Part shown: positions 25,135 to 34,581 of the stretch, one piece after another
Numbering within the stretch: the stretch's first letter is position 1
Layout of the letters: each line of letters begins with the position of its first letter
Source of the DNA: Pseudomaricurvus alkylphenolicus
Lineage (GTDB): Bacteria; Pseudomonadota; Gammaproteobacteria; Pseudomonadales; Cellvibrionaceae
Assembly: GCF_011683955.1 (NCBI RefSeq)
Contig: NZ_JAAQPI010000001.1
Span: 62,001-126,000 of the forward strand
Length of the DNA stretch: 64,000 bases
Reading direction: 5' to 3'
Position numbers and translations under genes: made by a program
The notes under the pieces: model-generated
Told to the model about the DNA's origin: nothing
Seen by the model: the letters and a program-made list of their open reading frames with translations, nothing else
The model's database searches: none

Positions 25135-27618
25135 CTAGATAGCCTCACCTATGTCATACATATAACAGGATTCATCCGAGACAACATTTTCGGCAAACAA
25201 CGCTGTCTGCTGCTCTTCTGAATAACCAAGCTCAGCCAGTATTTCCCGGGTTTGTTCACCCACAATCAGCGGTCCGCTCTGAACAACAGCAGGTGTTTCT
25301 GACAGATCCGTGACAATACCGACATGCCCAACCCGCCCCAGGACGCGGTGGGGTAAGTTAACCAGCCACCCGTTTTCCAGTAGGAACGAATTATCCTGCC
25401 ACATAGCCCGACTGAACTCGGAATCCGAGATCTCACAGGGGACACCCGCCTCATCGAGGCGTTTAAACCAGTCTGCGGCAGTGCCCGACGCAAAGATATC
25501 CGCTAACACGGTCTCCAGTGCATCGTTGTTTTCTTTGCGCGCTTCGACCGTGGCAAAACGCCCTTCCTGAACCCATTCGGGGTGACCAACAGCGGTAAAC
25601 AATTGATCCCAGTGCGTCTGTTTGTGGGCGGCAATACACAGGTAATCGTCCGCGGTTTTATAGAGTCGGTAGCCGGCTGAATAACCCATTCCGTCACCGG
25701 AAAGATGTGGCCTGTCAAAGACTCCATCACCGGCAGGCGCTATCACATGCGAGGTATTCAGCAGGTGAGCATTGACAATGGAAGTGTCCACAAATTGCCC
25801 TTCGCCGGTTAATTCCCTTTGCCTCAGTGCCTGCAGAATGCCGATTGAAGCCAAAAACCCGTTACCGGTATCCCCCAGTGTGGTCATGGTCCAATAAGGG
25901 CGACCTCCTCGACGACAACCGCCATCTTCCCATTGGGTACCGGTGAGCGCAGAAGCGGTTTGATCATTGCCCGGGTGTTTCTCACGGGGACCCTTCTCGT
26001 GCCCGCGGGTATGGCAGTAGATCAGACGGGGATTCAATTTCTTCAGGGATTCATAATCCAACCCCTTGTCCTCGACAGCGTTGTAACGCATATTGTGAAT
26101 CACCACATCGGCCTTGGCGATCAGCTTTTTGATGATTTCCACACCTTCCGGACTGCGCATGTCGACCGCGATGCTGCGCTTGCCACGGTTAGCCGACATG
26201 GCAATGGCATTGGAATGCCAGTACCAGTCATAGGTGGCATTGACCTTAATGACGTTTGCCCCCATATCCGCCAGCACCTGCCCGCAATAGGGGCCGGCGA
26301 TGGCCAAACCAAGGTCAATCACCGTGATGCCCGCCAGCGGATGCTCAGGTGCTGGCGCTTTGCCGGCATCAATGGCCAATGACTCGGCCGCCTTGGCCTC
26401 CTGTTTGATTTCTTCCGTGTGCTCCCCGGATTTGGCGACGCCGCCCTTAATGGATATAGGGTTTTTCTCAAGTTTGAACAATACGCCAGACTGACGGGTG
26501 GTGCCCAGCTCCGCATCCTCAACCTCGACAACGCAGCCGTCTTTCAGAAACTCCGGATCATTCAGGGCTTCCTCAGGCGTACGGATTTTTTGAATACACT
26601 GGGTGCCAGCTCCCGCCTCTACCCAGTCATCCGACGGGAATCGCTTATAGGCAGCGGCCAGCTGCGGATGATAGTGATCCAGCACCATCATGTCCTCTAC
26701 ACCCGGCATGATTCGATCGGGGTCTTGCTTCACGGACATGGTGGGGCCTTCCGCCGCGGGTTTTAAAGTATCTCCTTCAGAAGAACCCAAAATAAAGTTG
26801 GGATTGGGCACCCAATTGATGATCCAGCGACCGTCAGAGCATTCGAAATTGCCTTTCGGTGAGCGCGAATCATTGATCCAGGTGGCGAAATGCGGAGCTT
26901 CCGGTTTGTCGGCCCGGCTGTAGGCCAGAATACCGGCACTCAAAGCACCTTGTAACAGACTGGTTTCCACCCACTGGCCACGGCCGCTGGTTTCACGCAC
27001 AAACAGCGCTGCACTGATACCGGTGAGCGCCGCATAGGTAGCCCCTGAACTGAGCCAGTTGTTACCGTTAAATAAAGGGCCATCGCGATCATGGTGCCTG
27101 GGCCCCTCTACCGCGTCCTGATTGAATTCCACATCCTCGAATGGGATTTCGCCACCGGAGGTATGAAAAACCCCGCCAACCCGTCCGCGCTGGTCAAAAT
27201 GGAAACCCAGACGGGCAGCCACCAGAGCCTCGTAGGCAGGCCGATCCGACAACTCATTGTTGCGGCCGTAGCCGGTGATGGAGCAGTACACCAGTCGAGG
27301 ATTGATCTTGGAAACTGTTTCATAATCGATGCCCAGTCTCTGGGTAACCCCGGGGGCATAGCTCTCCAACAGTACATCCGCTGTTTTGACCAGATTCAGG
27401 AAATCGGTGCGATCAGCATCATTCTTCAAATCAAAAACGGCGTTGCGCTTGCCCCGCTGCCAGGCTCTGTATCCCAACTGGGATGCAAAGTCGTCCCCAC
27501 TCGGGGGGTCAATTTTGATAACGTCAGCGCCATTGCTGGTTAAAACCATTGAAACCATCGGCCCTGCGGTACCCCGGGACAGGTCCAGTACACGAACTCC
27601 CTCGAGTGGTGTGGTCAT
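25135..27618 (-). CDS. Double-domain CaiB/BaiF (family III) CoA-transferase, paralogue 2
   Basis: 827 residues, closely similar to the 10634-13120 protein along its whole length. Domain 2 keeps LGDTGNG with catalytic Asp583; domain 1 reads NNWLSSGATYAAL at the corresponding place and lacks the Asp. The C-terminal tail GYSEEQQTALF...SDESCYMYDIGEAI is almost the same as in the paralogue. GGAG precedes the ATG. It is third in a minus-strand unit: small Cys protein, CoA ligase, this gene. The ligase would load CoA onto the first acid and the transferase would recycle it (inference). Confidence 0.9.
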   Translation of the reverse strand: MTTPLEGVRVLDLSRGTAGPMVSMVLTSNGADVIKIDPPSGDDFASQLGYRAWQRGKRNAVFDLKNDADRTDFLNLVKTADVLLESYAPGVTQRLGIDYETVSKINPRLVYCSITGYGRNNELSDRPAYEALVAARLGFHFDQRGRVGGVFHTSGGEIPFEDVEFNQDAVEGPRHHDRDGPLFNGNNWLSSGATYAALTGISAALFVRETSGRGQWVETSLLQGALSAGILAYSRADKPEAPHFATWINDSRSPKGNFECSDGRWIINWVPNPNFILGSSEGDTLKPAAEGPTMSVKQDPDRIMPGVEDMMVLDHYHPQLAAAYKRFPSDDWVEAGAGTQCIQKIRTPEEALNDPEFLKDGCVVEVEDAELGTTRQSGVLFKLEKNPISIKGGVAKSGEHTEEIKQEAKAAESLAIDAGKAPAPEHPLAGITVIDLGLAIAGPYCGQVLADMGANVIKVNATYDWYWHSNAIAMSANRGKRSIAVDMRSPEGVEIIKKLIAKADVVIHNMRYNAVEDKGLDYESLKKLNPRLIYCHTRGHEKGPREKHPGNDQTASALTGTQWEDGGCRRGGRPYWTMTTLGDTGNGFLASIGILQALRQRELTGEGQFVDTSIVNAHLLNTSHVIAPAGDGVFDRPHLSGDGMGYSAGYRLYKTADDYLCIAAHKQTHWDQLFTAVGHPEWVQEGRFATVEARKENNDALETVLADIFASGTAADWFKRLDEAGVPCEISDSEFSRAMWQDNSFLLENGWLVNLPHRVLGRVGHVGIVTDLSETPAVVQSGPLIVGEQTREILAELGYSEEQQTALFAENVVSDESCYMYDIGEAI

Positions 27619-27637
27619 AGATTATTCTCCGAATTTA

Positions 27638-29086
27638 TTATTGACTTAATTGTTCTTTCACAACTCTGCGCAGCAATTTGCCCATATCGTTATAGGGCAG
27701 CTCCTGCATAAATCGAATCTGGCCCGGTACCCGGGATGAACGCATTTGCTCGCGAACCAATGTCTGCAGCTCATCGACGTTCACTTGCACTCCCTGCTTC
27801 AGCACTACCGCGGCGGCCACCGCCTCTCCCCAATCTTGATCGGGAATACCGACAACACAGGCATCGGCTACTGAGTCGTGAGCCAACAGAACGTCTTCGA
27901 TTTCCCCCGGTGAAATATTTTCACCGCCACGCACGATGACATCGTCGGCGCGACCATCCAGATAGAGGTATCCGAACTCGTCAAGGTAGCCCTTGTCTCT
28001 GGTCGGGAACCAGCCATCATCCTGAACGGCCTTGCGTTCCAGATATTCGCCAGACACCTGGCCCCCGCGAACGTAAACTTCTCCGGCCAGATTACTGCCC
28101 AATACGGTTCCGTCGTCGTCGCGGATTTGCACCTCAATGGTCGGCAGTGGCTTGCCGACAGAGCCCAGGCGCTTTCTAATCAGTGGATCGGTACTCGCCA
28201 GTGCCAGCTTGTGATCGTCGGGTCCCAGCAGTGTAATGGTCGAACTGGTCTCCGTCAGACCATAGGCGTTGGTAAAGGCCACCTCTGGAAACAGCTCCAG
28301 GGCACGACGGATAACCGCCACCGGCATCTTACCGCCGCCGTAGGCAACCGCTCTGAGACTCGGCATCCGAGCTGTGCTCTGCGATTCCATGGTTTCAATG
28401 ATTCTGGACAACATGGTGGGAACCACAAAAGCCGTGGTGACCCGCTCCTCGCTGACCAGTCGGAGCCATTCAACCGGATCGAAATTGGGCAACTGCACAA
28501 GACGACGACAGGTGTAAATCGAACTCATAACCGCCGAAATACCGGCGATATGATAAGGAGGGACGGACACCAGACTGGCGTCGGCCTCATCTGCGCTGGC
28601 AAACTCAACAGAGCCAAGGATATAACTCATCAGGTTTTCGTGACGCAGCACTGCCGCCTTGGGTTTGCCGGTGGTGCCGCTGGTAAACAATTGCACGGCG
28701 ATGGCCTGCGGATCTTCCGGCGGTTCCTGGGCTTGCCCGTCAAAGGCCAGAGATTCCTCAATAAAGTTGTCCCGATTGTCCTCTGTCACTATGTAGGCGG
28801 GCTCGATTCGCTCTTTCAGTGCCTGAATCTCATCAACGGTCAAACGATAGTTGATGGGCACATAGGGTAAACCCGCTGCGGCAGCGCCAAACAAAGCTAT
28901 TGGCACCGCCGGGCTACTGACATCAATGACCGATACATATTTGCAGCCGCTGTTGCGAAATCGCTCGGCAGCCCCCTCGGCTGCTTGCAATAACTCACCG
29001 TAACTGATGTGAGCATCGCCACTGGTCAGCGCTATGCGGTCAGGAAAGCACTCCGCGGACATTTTCAGCAAGGTAAAAATGTTCAT
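27638..29086 (-). CDS. AMP-dependent acyl-CoA ligase
   Basis: 482 residues, ANL superfamily. P-loop LFTSGTTGKPKAAV (about 132-145), NAYGLTETS (about 267), the adenylate motif RDKGYLDEFGYLYLDGRADDVIVRGGENI (split over about 372-400), and the C-terminal Lys of NDMGKLLRR (about 473). It forms an acyl-CoA from carboxylate, ATP and CoA. Rather short; the N-terminal domain is compact. Ribosome site is weak and the start lies 7 bases after the small upstream gene, suggesting coupling. CoA-transferase follows after 19 bases. Acid substrate unknown. Confidence 0.9.
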   Translation of the reverse strand: MNIFTLLKMSAECFPDRIALTSGDAHISYGELLQAAEGAAERFRNSGCKYVSVIDVSSPAVPIALFGAAAAGLPYVPINYRLTVDEIQALKERIEPAYIVTEDNRDNFIEESLAFDGQAQEPPEDPQAIAVQLFTSGTTGKPKAAVLRHENLMSYILGSVEFASADEADASLVSVPPYHIAGISAVMSSIYTCRRLVQLPNFDPVEWLRLVSEERVTTAFVVPTMLSRIIETMESQSTARMPSLRAVAYGGGKMPVAVIRRALELFPEVAFTNAYGLTETSSTITLLGPDDHKLALASTDPLIRKRLGSVGKPLPTIEVQIRDDDGTVLGSNLAGEVYVRGGQVSGEYLERKAVQDDGWFPTRDKGYLDEFGYLYLDGRADDVIVRGGENISPGEIEDVLLAHDSVADACVVGIPDQDWGEAVAAAVVLKQGVQVNVDELQTLVREQMRSSRVPGQIRFMQELPYNDMGKLLRRVVKEQLSQ

Positions 29087-29093
29087 GGCAGAT

Positions 29094-29396
29094 TCAATCC
29101 GACGACGGCAGGGTTTGTGCCTGTTTGATACCCAGCGGAGCTTCCCCGAGTGACAGTGAACCCTCTCCCGCCTTGGTGCACAGCAACTCGATGGCGGCGT
29201 CTTCAGTGGTGTAGCGTTTTCCCACCAGAGAGCCGGCAGAGAAATCAGCGTTCAGCTGGCCCTCGCCTTGTTCGGTGGCGTTAACCATTGAGGCGCCACC
29301 GCAGCGAAGGTCAACCTCGCCTGAACCTTTCACGACCATAACTTCGGTATCGCATACCGCACTCTTTAAACGAGCCCCGGGCTTAAGAACTAACAT
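29094..29396 (-). CDS. Small conserved-type protein of unknown function, three Cys
   Basis: 100 residues beginning MLVLKPGARLKSAVCDTEVMVV; Cys16, a second Cys in DLRCGG (about 32), and a third in ELLCTKAGEG (about 78). It has no signal peptide, and ends PSSD. ATG 29396 has AGGAG at an 8-base spacing; the ORF extends to 29462 without a better start. I recognise the sequence pattern (PGARLKSAVCDTEV ... DLRCGG ... GKRY ... LLCTKAGEG) as of a type that accompanies acyl-CoA ligases in degradation clusters, but no function can be stated. A metal-binding or carrier role is possible. Coupled upstream of the CoA ligase. Confidence 0.7.
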   Translation of the reverse strand: MLVLKPGARLKSAVCDTEVMVVKGSGEVDLRCGGASMVNATEQGEGQLNADFSAGSLVGKRYTTEDAAIELLCTKAGEGSLSLGEAPLGIKQAQTLPSSD

Positions 29397-29761
29397 AAAC
29401 TTGTCTCCTGCACTTTTGATAATACTTGCAGAAAAGTTATCCCCAGCGGACAAGCGATACAATTGCGAACCCTTACATTGTCTTATCTCAAAATGACAAA
29501 CCCCGTAGAGGCGATAGAAACAGGTGTCCTAATAGGTATCTATCTGGGGGCGATACAGACCGATAAGAGTGAAATTTTGTTAGCCAAAGATAATTTTTTT
29601 GTCCCTCCGGGATAAACGCCTGCTGTTTTTGTGTGAAAGAATGTCAGTGAAAGTTGCTTGTAGCGATGTGAGTGTCGCTCTGAGCACCCTGAATATAACG
29701 AAGTACACTGACCGGAATAATCACGCCAACTGTTAGGCTACATCACCTAGAGGAAGTTAAC
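29397..29761. other. Divergent intergenic region
   Basis: About 365 bases between the small Cys protein and the Rieske oxygenase gene. It must hold both divergent promoters. The plus-strand ribosome site AGAGGA stands 7 bases before the Rieske ATG. I see no gene, and no clear palindrome longer than six bases. Confidence 0.5.
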
Positions 29762-30769
29762 ATGAGTCAACCACCCAAAGTGAGACATATCGCCACCTCC
29801 AAGGAACTGGAGCGTTGCCCATTCCCGATTCCATTCGGATGGTTCGCCATTGATTTGTCCGCAAAACTCGCCATCGGCGAGGTAAGAACCATCCAGGCGT
29901 TTGATCAAGAATGGGTTCTATTTCGAGGAGAGGACGGCTCCGTCGGCATGAGTGACCCGTTTTGCCCACATCTGGGCGCGCATTTGGGCCACGGTGGTGA
30001 GGTCGTAGGCAATAACATCCGCTGCCCGTTTCATCACTGGCAGTTTGACGCCGATGGCTGGACCAAAGATGTTCCCTACGGTAACACTCCGAAAATCTGC
30101 GAACGCCAATCGGTACTCCGTACCCTCCCGACTCAAGAACGCTACGGATTAATATGGGCCTGGTATCATCCGGACAACGCCGAGCCCAGCTTCTCTATAC
30201 CCGACGTGCCTGAGCTGGAGTCTGATAACTATATCGAGCCGCGCCTGGGCGAGTGGACCATTGATACCTGCATACAGGAGCTGGGAGAGAACTCCGTTGA
30301 TTGCCCCCACATCAAGTATCTCCATCGCAGCCCGATTATGCCAGAGGGCGTCAGCAGCGCCGACGGCCATATCTTTAACTTCGACATCTACGTCGATGAA
30401 CATATGAAGGTGCTCGGCAAGTCCTACGGCCCATCCATTCAGGTGATTCATCACGTTCATGGCGATACCCGCATTTTGATGTTTGCTATTCCACTGCCCA
30501 TCACCACGGAATCGACCTTGAGCCGCTATCTCTTTACATTCGAGAAGCATCCTAAAGGTTCCGAGCAGCAAATCAAAACCGAGCTACTCTACGATCAAGC
30601 CATCGGTTCTTCTGATCTCGGTGAGGCCGCCGGCTTTGCTGAAGTGGACATTCCCGTCTGGAACCATAAGAAGTACCGGCATCAGCCAATCCTCTGTGAC
30701 GGTGACGGTCCCATTGCCCAATGGCGCAAGTATTTCAGTCAATTCTACGCTGAAAAGACCCCGTCCTGA
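29762..30769 (+). CDS. Rieske non-heme iron oxygenase, oxygenase component (KshA/DAF-36-like)
   Basis: 335 residues. Rieske [2Fe-2S] ligands Cys68, His70, Cys88, His91 in CPHLGAHLGHGG and CPFHHW. The mononuclear iron motif is N177-x2-D180-x2-H183-x4-H188 (NSVDCPHIKYLHR), of the type in KshA and the cholesterol 7-desaturase DAF-36/Neverland. These act on steroid rings, which agrees with the ketosteroid isomerase-like gene. Slightly short for KshA (about 380). No reductase or ferredoxin gene lies in this window, so electrons must come from elsewhere. Followed 237 bases later by an Old Yellow Enzyme on the same strand. Confidence 0.88.
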   Translation: MSQPPKVRHIATSKELERCPFPIPFGWFAIDLSAKLAIGEVRTIQAFDQEWVLFRGEDGSVGMSDPFCPHLGAHLGHGGEVVGNNIRCPFHHWQFDADGWTKDVPYGNTPKICERQSVLRTLPTQERYGLIWAWYHPDNAEPSFSIPDVPELESDNYIEPRLGEWTIDTCIQELGENSVDCPHIKYLHRSPIMPEGVSSADGHIFNFDIYVDEHMKVLGKSYGPSIQVIHHVHGDTRILMFAIPLPITTESTLSRYLFTFEKHPKGSEQQIKTELLYDQAIGSSDLGEAAGFAEVDIPVWNHKKYRHQPILCDGDGPIAQWRKYFSQFYAEKTPS

Positions 30770-31006
30770 TGACAGAGGTTGCGGATTCGTGGGTAGACCG
30801 CGGTCCGCAACGCCGCTCTGCGACCAGACCTCTCCCCCGGCTTGGCAAGTCTGATTGCTTCCGATTTCCCGACCTGTCGCTGTAAGCTCAAGAACAGGTT
30901 TCAATTGGTTTTGGCAAGTCCCCCTGTGCCTGATCCGCTATGATCAAGTACTGTAATCTATCCCAAATACCCGTATTAAGTTTTTGAATATATTGAGGAA
31001 AGCGTG

Positions 31007-32062
31007 ATGAGCCGACTGTTAGAGAGTTGCAATTTCGGCAGATTGAGACTGAACAACCGCATAGTTATGGCCCCAATGACCCGCAGTCGCGCCCTTGATG
31101 ACGGCACCCCTTCTGAGATGATGCTGGAGTACTACCGCCAACGCGCCTCGGCCGGACTGATTATCGCCGAGGGTACCTACCCCTCGGAAAACGGCAAGGG
31201 CTACTGTCGCACACCTGGTATTGTCAACCAAGATCAAATCGACGCCTGGAAAAGGATAACTGACGCCGTACACGATCAGGGCGGCACCATTGTGTTGCAG
31301 GTCATGCATGTCGGCCGCTGTTCTCATGCGGATAATAAGAGCAAAACAGCCGAGACGGTTGCGCCCTCCGCCATTGCCGCCGATGGTGCGGTGTACACGG
31401 AAGCAGGTATGAAGCCCTTTTCCATGCCTCGCGAACTCGATGTCGCAGAGATAAAGAACATCGTCCACGAATATGCTCAAGCCACGGCAAACGCCTATGA
31501 AGCTGGCTTCGACGGCGTGGAACTGCACGGCGCCAGTGGCTATCTGCCGGCCCAGTTTCTGTCACCGGGAAGCAATCATCGTACTGATGCCTATGGTGGC
31601 TCACTGGAAAATAGAGTGCGTTTTTTCCTGGAGGCACTTGAGGCCATGGCCGCCGTTGATGGCGCAGAACGAGTGGGGCTGCGTATATGCCCCGGGTTCC
31701 CGTTTAATGATGTTAAGGATCCCGATCCAGAGGAGTCCACACGGGGCCTCTTGCAGGGCATCAGCCACCTCCCCCTTGCCTACCTGCATCTGATGAGAGC
31801 CAGCACCATTGATGTGATTGGTTTGTCCAAACAGTACTTCAAAGGGCCTTTGATTCTAAACGGCGGCTATACCCAGGCTCGCGCGGAAAAGGCAATCGAT
31901 AAGCAGGAAGGGGATGCCATCGCCTTTGGCAATGCCTTTATCGCCAACCCGGATTTGGTTGATCGGTTCCGTAATGACTATCCATTGGCTCCCACAGATG
32001 AAAGCCGACTGTACACCAATACCCGAGAAGGCTATTGCGACTACCCCGCCTACGTCGCCTAA
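31007..32062 (+). CDS. Old Yellow Enzyme-family FMN oxidoreductase (NemA-like)
   Basis: 351 residues, FMN-dependent TIM barrel: [24 protein letters not shown] at the N-terminus, [10 protein letters not shown] (about 104), then [35 protein letters not shown], with active-site His and Tyr in the family positions. Such enzymes reduce the C=C of enones, including steroid 4-en-3-ones. ATG 31007 is used with GAGGA upstream; GTG 31004 is adjacent. Its neighbour is the Rieske oxygenase, so an oxygenation-reduction pair on a ring substrate is plausible. Confidence 0.92.
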   Translation: [351 protein letters not shown]

Positions 32063-32073
32063 GCAATCCGACA

Positions 32074-32099
32074 GCTGCCTTTGAAAAAACAAAGGCAGC
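32074..32099. terminator. Perfect 10-base hairpin between convergent genes
   Basis: GCTGCCTTTG-AAAAAA-CAAAGGCAGC between the OYE stop (32062) and the convergent sulfotransferase stop (32129). No T-run follows the plus-strand stem, so termination in either direction may be weak. Confidence 0.55.
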
Positions 32100-32128
32100 C
32101 TGTTCGCTCAATTCTCAGTGGTTAACTA

Positions 32129-33391
32129 TTAGCCTTTGGTCCGCTTAACGGGGAAAGCATCATAGTAGAAGCTGAAACGCTCACGCAGGTCGTCCGGATC
32201 CACACCAAACTGCCGCTTCAGATCGTAAACAACCCTGCCATAATCGTCTTTATGAGAATCCACAAATTGGCTCAGTTCCGCCCTGGCCTGGTCAGTCATC
32301 TCCAGCCCGGCTTTGCTGTAGATTCTCTCCACCATACCAGTATCGTCTTTGATAAATTCATGGAAAGGTACGTCAATACTCTGTGACTCCGGCAGATTGT
32401 ATCGATCATTGGTACATGCTCGCAGCAACCGCTCGACCCGATCCGTCCAATACTCCAGCAATTGACCTGTCATTACTTTTTTACGATTGAAGCGCTGTCC
32501 ATAGGCTATCATGGTTACCGTGGACTGAATCACCGAGACCGGATCACGGTGTGTTATTGCAATGGTTGCGTCAGGGAATACCTTATTTAACACGGGAAGC
32601 TGCTCCAAATGCTGAGGGCATTTGAGCACCCAACGCGCGGGCCTGTCAGTGTTTCGATCTTGCCAGGTGAGCAGCTTCAGCACATCTCGCATATATTCAT
32701 ACTGATAGGTTTGATCCTCGCCATAGTAATGGTCGCGCCAACGCGGCGAAAAACCGAGCCATTCATAGATGTAAGAACCATAATTAGGGCCCATCAACTC
32801 CAGCTCTTCGTGTATGTGGTCTGGCGTCATGGGGTGCATCGCCTCCAGGTGCGGTAGCATCATTTTCAGATCTTCCCACATCTGGGCACAGCGCTGAAAA
32901 CGGGGATCGGTACCATCCTCCAGGAGGGCCTCACCCGGGGTGGGTACAGGCTCGTAGGATTCCCAGAGTTCCAGAGCCCGCAACCGCGAATCGGCGCCCA
33001 TCAGATTAAGCAGATGCGTGGTACCTGAGCGAGGCAATCCCGCCACAATGATGGGTGCCTCGATTTGCACGGAGTGAATTTCCGGATGCCGATTGAACTG
33101 ATCCTGGATCATCAGTCGGTTTGTGGCGTCCTGCAAGAGCTTGTACCGAAGCGAGTCGCGGCCGAGATTGGTCAGGCCTTGGTCGGCGTTCCATTCCTCG
33201 CACAGCAGGTCCAGCCGCTCTAGAAAGTCCTCTGGCCCCCAGTCGCTTAATCCCGTCTTCCGCTCAGCTTCCGCCAGAATGGATTCGCGACTAAGATCAA
33301 CCACCAAGTCTTGACTCTGCTCTATGATTGCACGTTGCTGCTCGGTAAATACCGGCTCCGACAAATCCTCAATAAAAATATCACCTGGCAC
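32129..33391 (-). CDS. Sulfotransferase family protein (Sulfotransfer_3 type)
   Basis: 420 residues, paralogue of 7975-9234. PAPS loop VAGLPRSGTTHLLNLMGADSR (split 118-137) and 3'-phosphate motif ITHRDPVSVIQSTVTM (about 278-293), with WVLKCPQHLEQLPVLNKVFPDA between. The family Arg/Ser residues of 3'-phosphate binding are present (HRDP-x5-S). It starts with GTG, with a GGAGAGGAG ribosome site. Convergent to the Rieske-OYE genes. A sulfate acceptor is unknown; presence of a second copy in one catabolic island is noteworthy. Confidence 0.88.
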   Translation of the reverse strand: MPGDIFIEDLSEPVFTEQQRAIIEQSQDLVVDLSRESILAEAERKTGLSDWGPEDFLERLDLLCEEWNADQGLTNLGRDSLRYKLLQDATNRLMIQDQFNRHPEIHSVQIEAPIIVAGLPRSGTTHLLNLMGADSRLRALELWESYEPVPTPGEALLEDGTDPRFQRCAQMWEDLKMMLPHLEAMHPMTPDHIHEELELMGPNYGSYIYEWLGFSPRWRDHYYGEDQTYQYEYMRDVLKLLTWQDRNTDRPARWVLKCPQHLEQLPVLNKVFPDATIAITHRDPVSVIQSTVTMIAYGQRFNRKKVMTGQLLEYWTDRVERLLRACTNDRYNLPESQSIDVPFHEFIKDDTGMVERIYSKAGLEMTDQARAELSQFVDSHKDDYGRVVYDLKRQFGVDPDDLRERFSFYYDAFPVKRTKG

Positions 33392-33598
33392 TTGTTTCTC
33401 CTCTCCAGAACTTTGGCCTCATGGGTCGTCCCTAGGTTTTTTGTCCCTATACTCCGTCAATAATTACCCGTAGTACCCACATCGATAAATATCTTCCGGC
33501 TACAAAAACTTGCCCTAAGAGGACAACCGCACACGACCGCAATTCGACGGTACCAGGCTGTAGATTCACTTAGCCTCTGGCAGATGAAAAAAGACGCA

Positions 33599-34564
33599 CT
33601 AATACATCAGAAATTCCGGCAAATACCAGAACGTATACCCGTCAACACGGTAAACCTTGCGCATGGCTCCCAGATAGAATTCCTGTTTGGAGGATTCCTC
33701 ACCAGACGTAATTTTTTTCACCGCAGCCTGTACACGGCTACGTACATGTTTCTCCAACATTTGTGGCCCATGGGTGTTGTAGTGATAGCTCACATTCAAA
33801 CCGCTAAGCACTTTCAGATCTTTGTACAATTCGTCAAAATCCCGCACATAAAAGCCTGCCGGCACAAATACATCGCCGGTAAATAGCAGGCCCTGCTCGG
33901 GTTCAAAGAGAATCAGCGAATCGTCGGTATGACTTCTGGACAGTATCACCTTTAAACGGCGTCCACCCAGATCAATATCCTGATTGACATCCAGTCTGTG
34001 CAGCCTGTCCTTCGGAACAGGCAATACCCCCATGGTTTCCGGGGAGAAAGAAGTTGGCGGTGCGGGATCTCCCGTCACCTCCGCGTAATACGGGACCCAC
34101 ATCGGTTGCCCGGGCACAATGCCTTCGGTCAACTTACGCACCCGCCATTCGTTGTCGTAGAAGTAAATACGGTCGAACTCGTGATTGCCGCCGATATGAT
34201 CCAGGTGACCGTGGCTGTTAAGCACCATAAGTTCCTTTTCAGGAAGACCTTCGGTACGGCGTACTTCGTTGATGGCGGTCTTGATACTGGCTATGCCCAT
34301 ACCCGTGTCGTAGAGGAGATCCCGGGTTTCGCCCAGGATCAGGAAAGACGTTACTTGTTCAATGTGGCCTGGCTCGTGGAAAGCGTAAACCTCCATGGGC
34401 AGCTTGATGACTTCAAACCATCCGTCTGACGTCTCTATACGCTTGGCGCCTTGTAGCACCTGCGAAACATCACCGGAATTTAAAGAGCCGGCAAAGACCG
34501 TATTCGACAGTAGGCAGAATAAAAGGGAAAGAACCCAAAAAGCCGGATATTTCTGAAGATGCAT
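33599..34564 (-). CDS. Exported metallo-beta-lactamase-fold hydrolase
   Basis: 321 residues. MHLQKYPAFWVLSLLFCLLS ending at VFAGS is a signal peptide, so the enzyme is periplasmic. Zinc-binding motif SHGHLDHIGG (HxHxDH) is present, with later ligands in SRSHTDDSLI and GDVFVPAG (Asp) and the C-terminal YNTHGPQ (His). ATG 34564 has AGGA 7 bases upstream; the ORF runs further to 34657 through AT-rich repeats that are more likely promoter. It may hydrolyse an ester, lactone or alkyl sulfate; specificity unknown. Confidence 0.85.
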   Translation of the reverse strand: MHLQKYPAFWVLSLLFCLLSNTVFAGSLNSGDVSQVLQGAKRIETSDGWFEVIKLPMEVYAFHEPGHIEQVTSFLILGETRDLLYDTGMGIASIKTAINEVRRTEGLPEKELMVLNSHGHLDHIGGNHEFDRIYFYDNEWRVRKLTEGIVPGQPMWVPYYAEVTGDPAPPTSFSPETMGVLPVPKDRLHRLDVNQDIDLGGRRLKVILSRSHTDDSLILFEPEQGLLFTGDVFVPAGFYVRDFDELYKDLKVLSGLNVSYHYNTHGPQMLEKHVRSRVQAAVKKITSGEESSKQEFYLGAMRKVYRVDGYTFWYLPEFLMY

Positions 34565-34581
34565 CTGGAGATCCTCACAAT

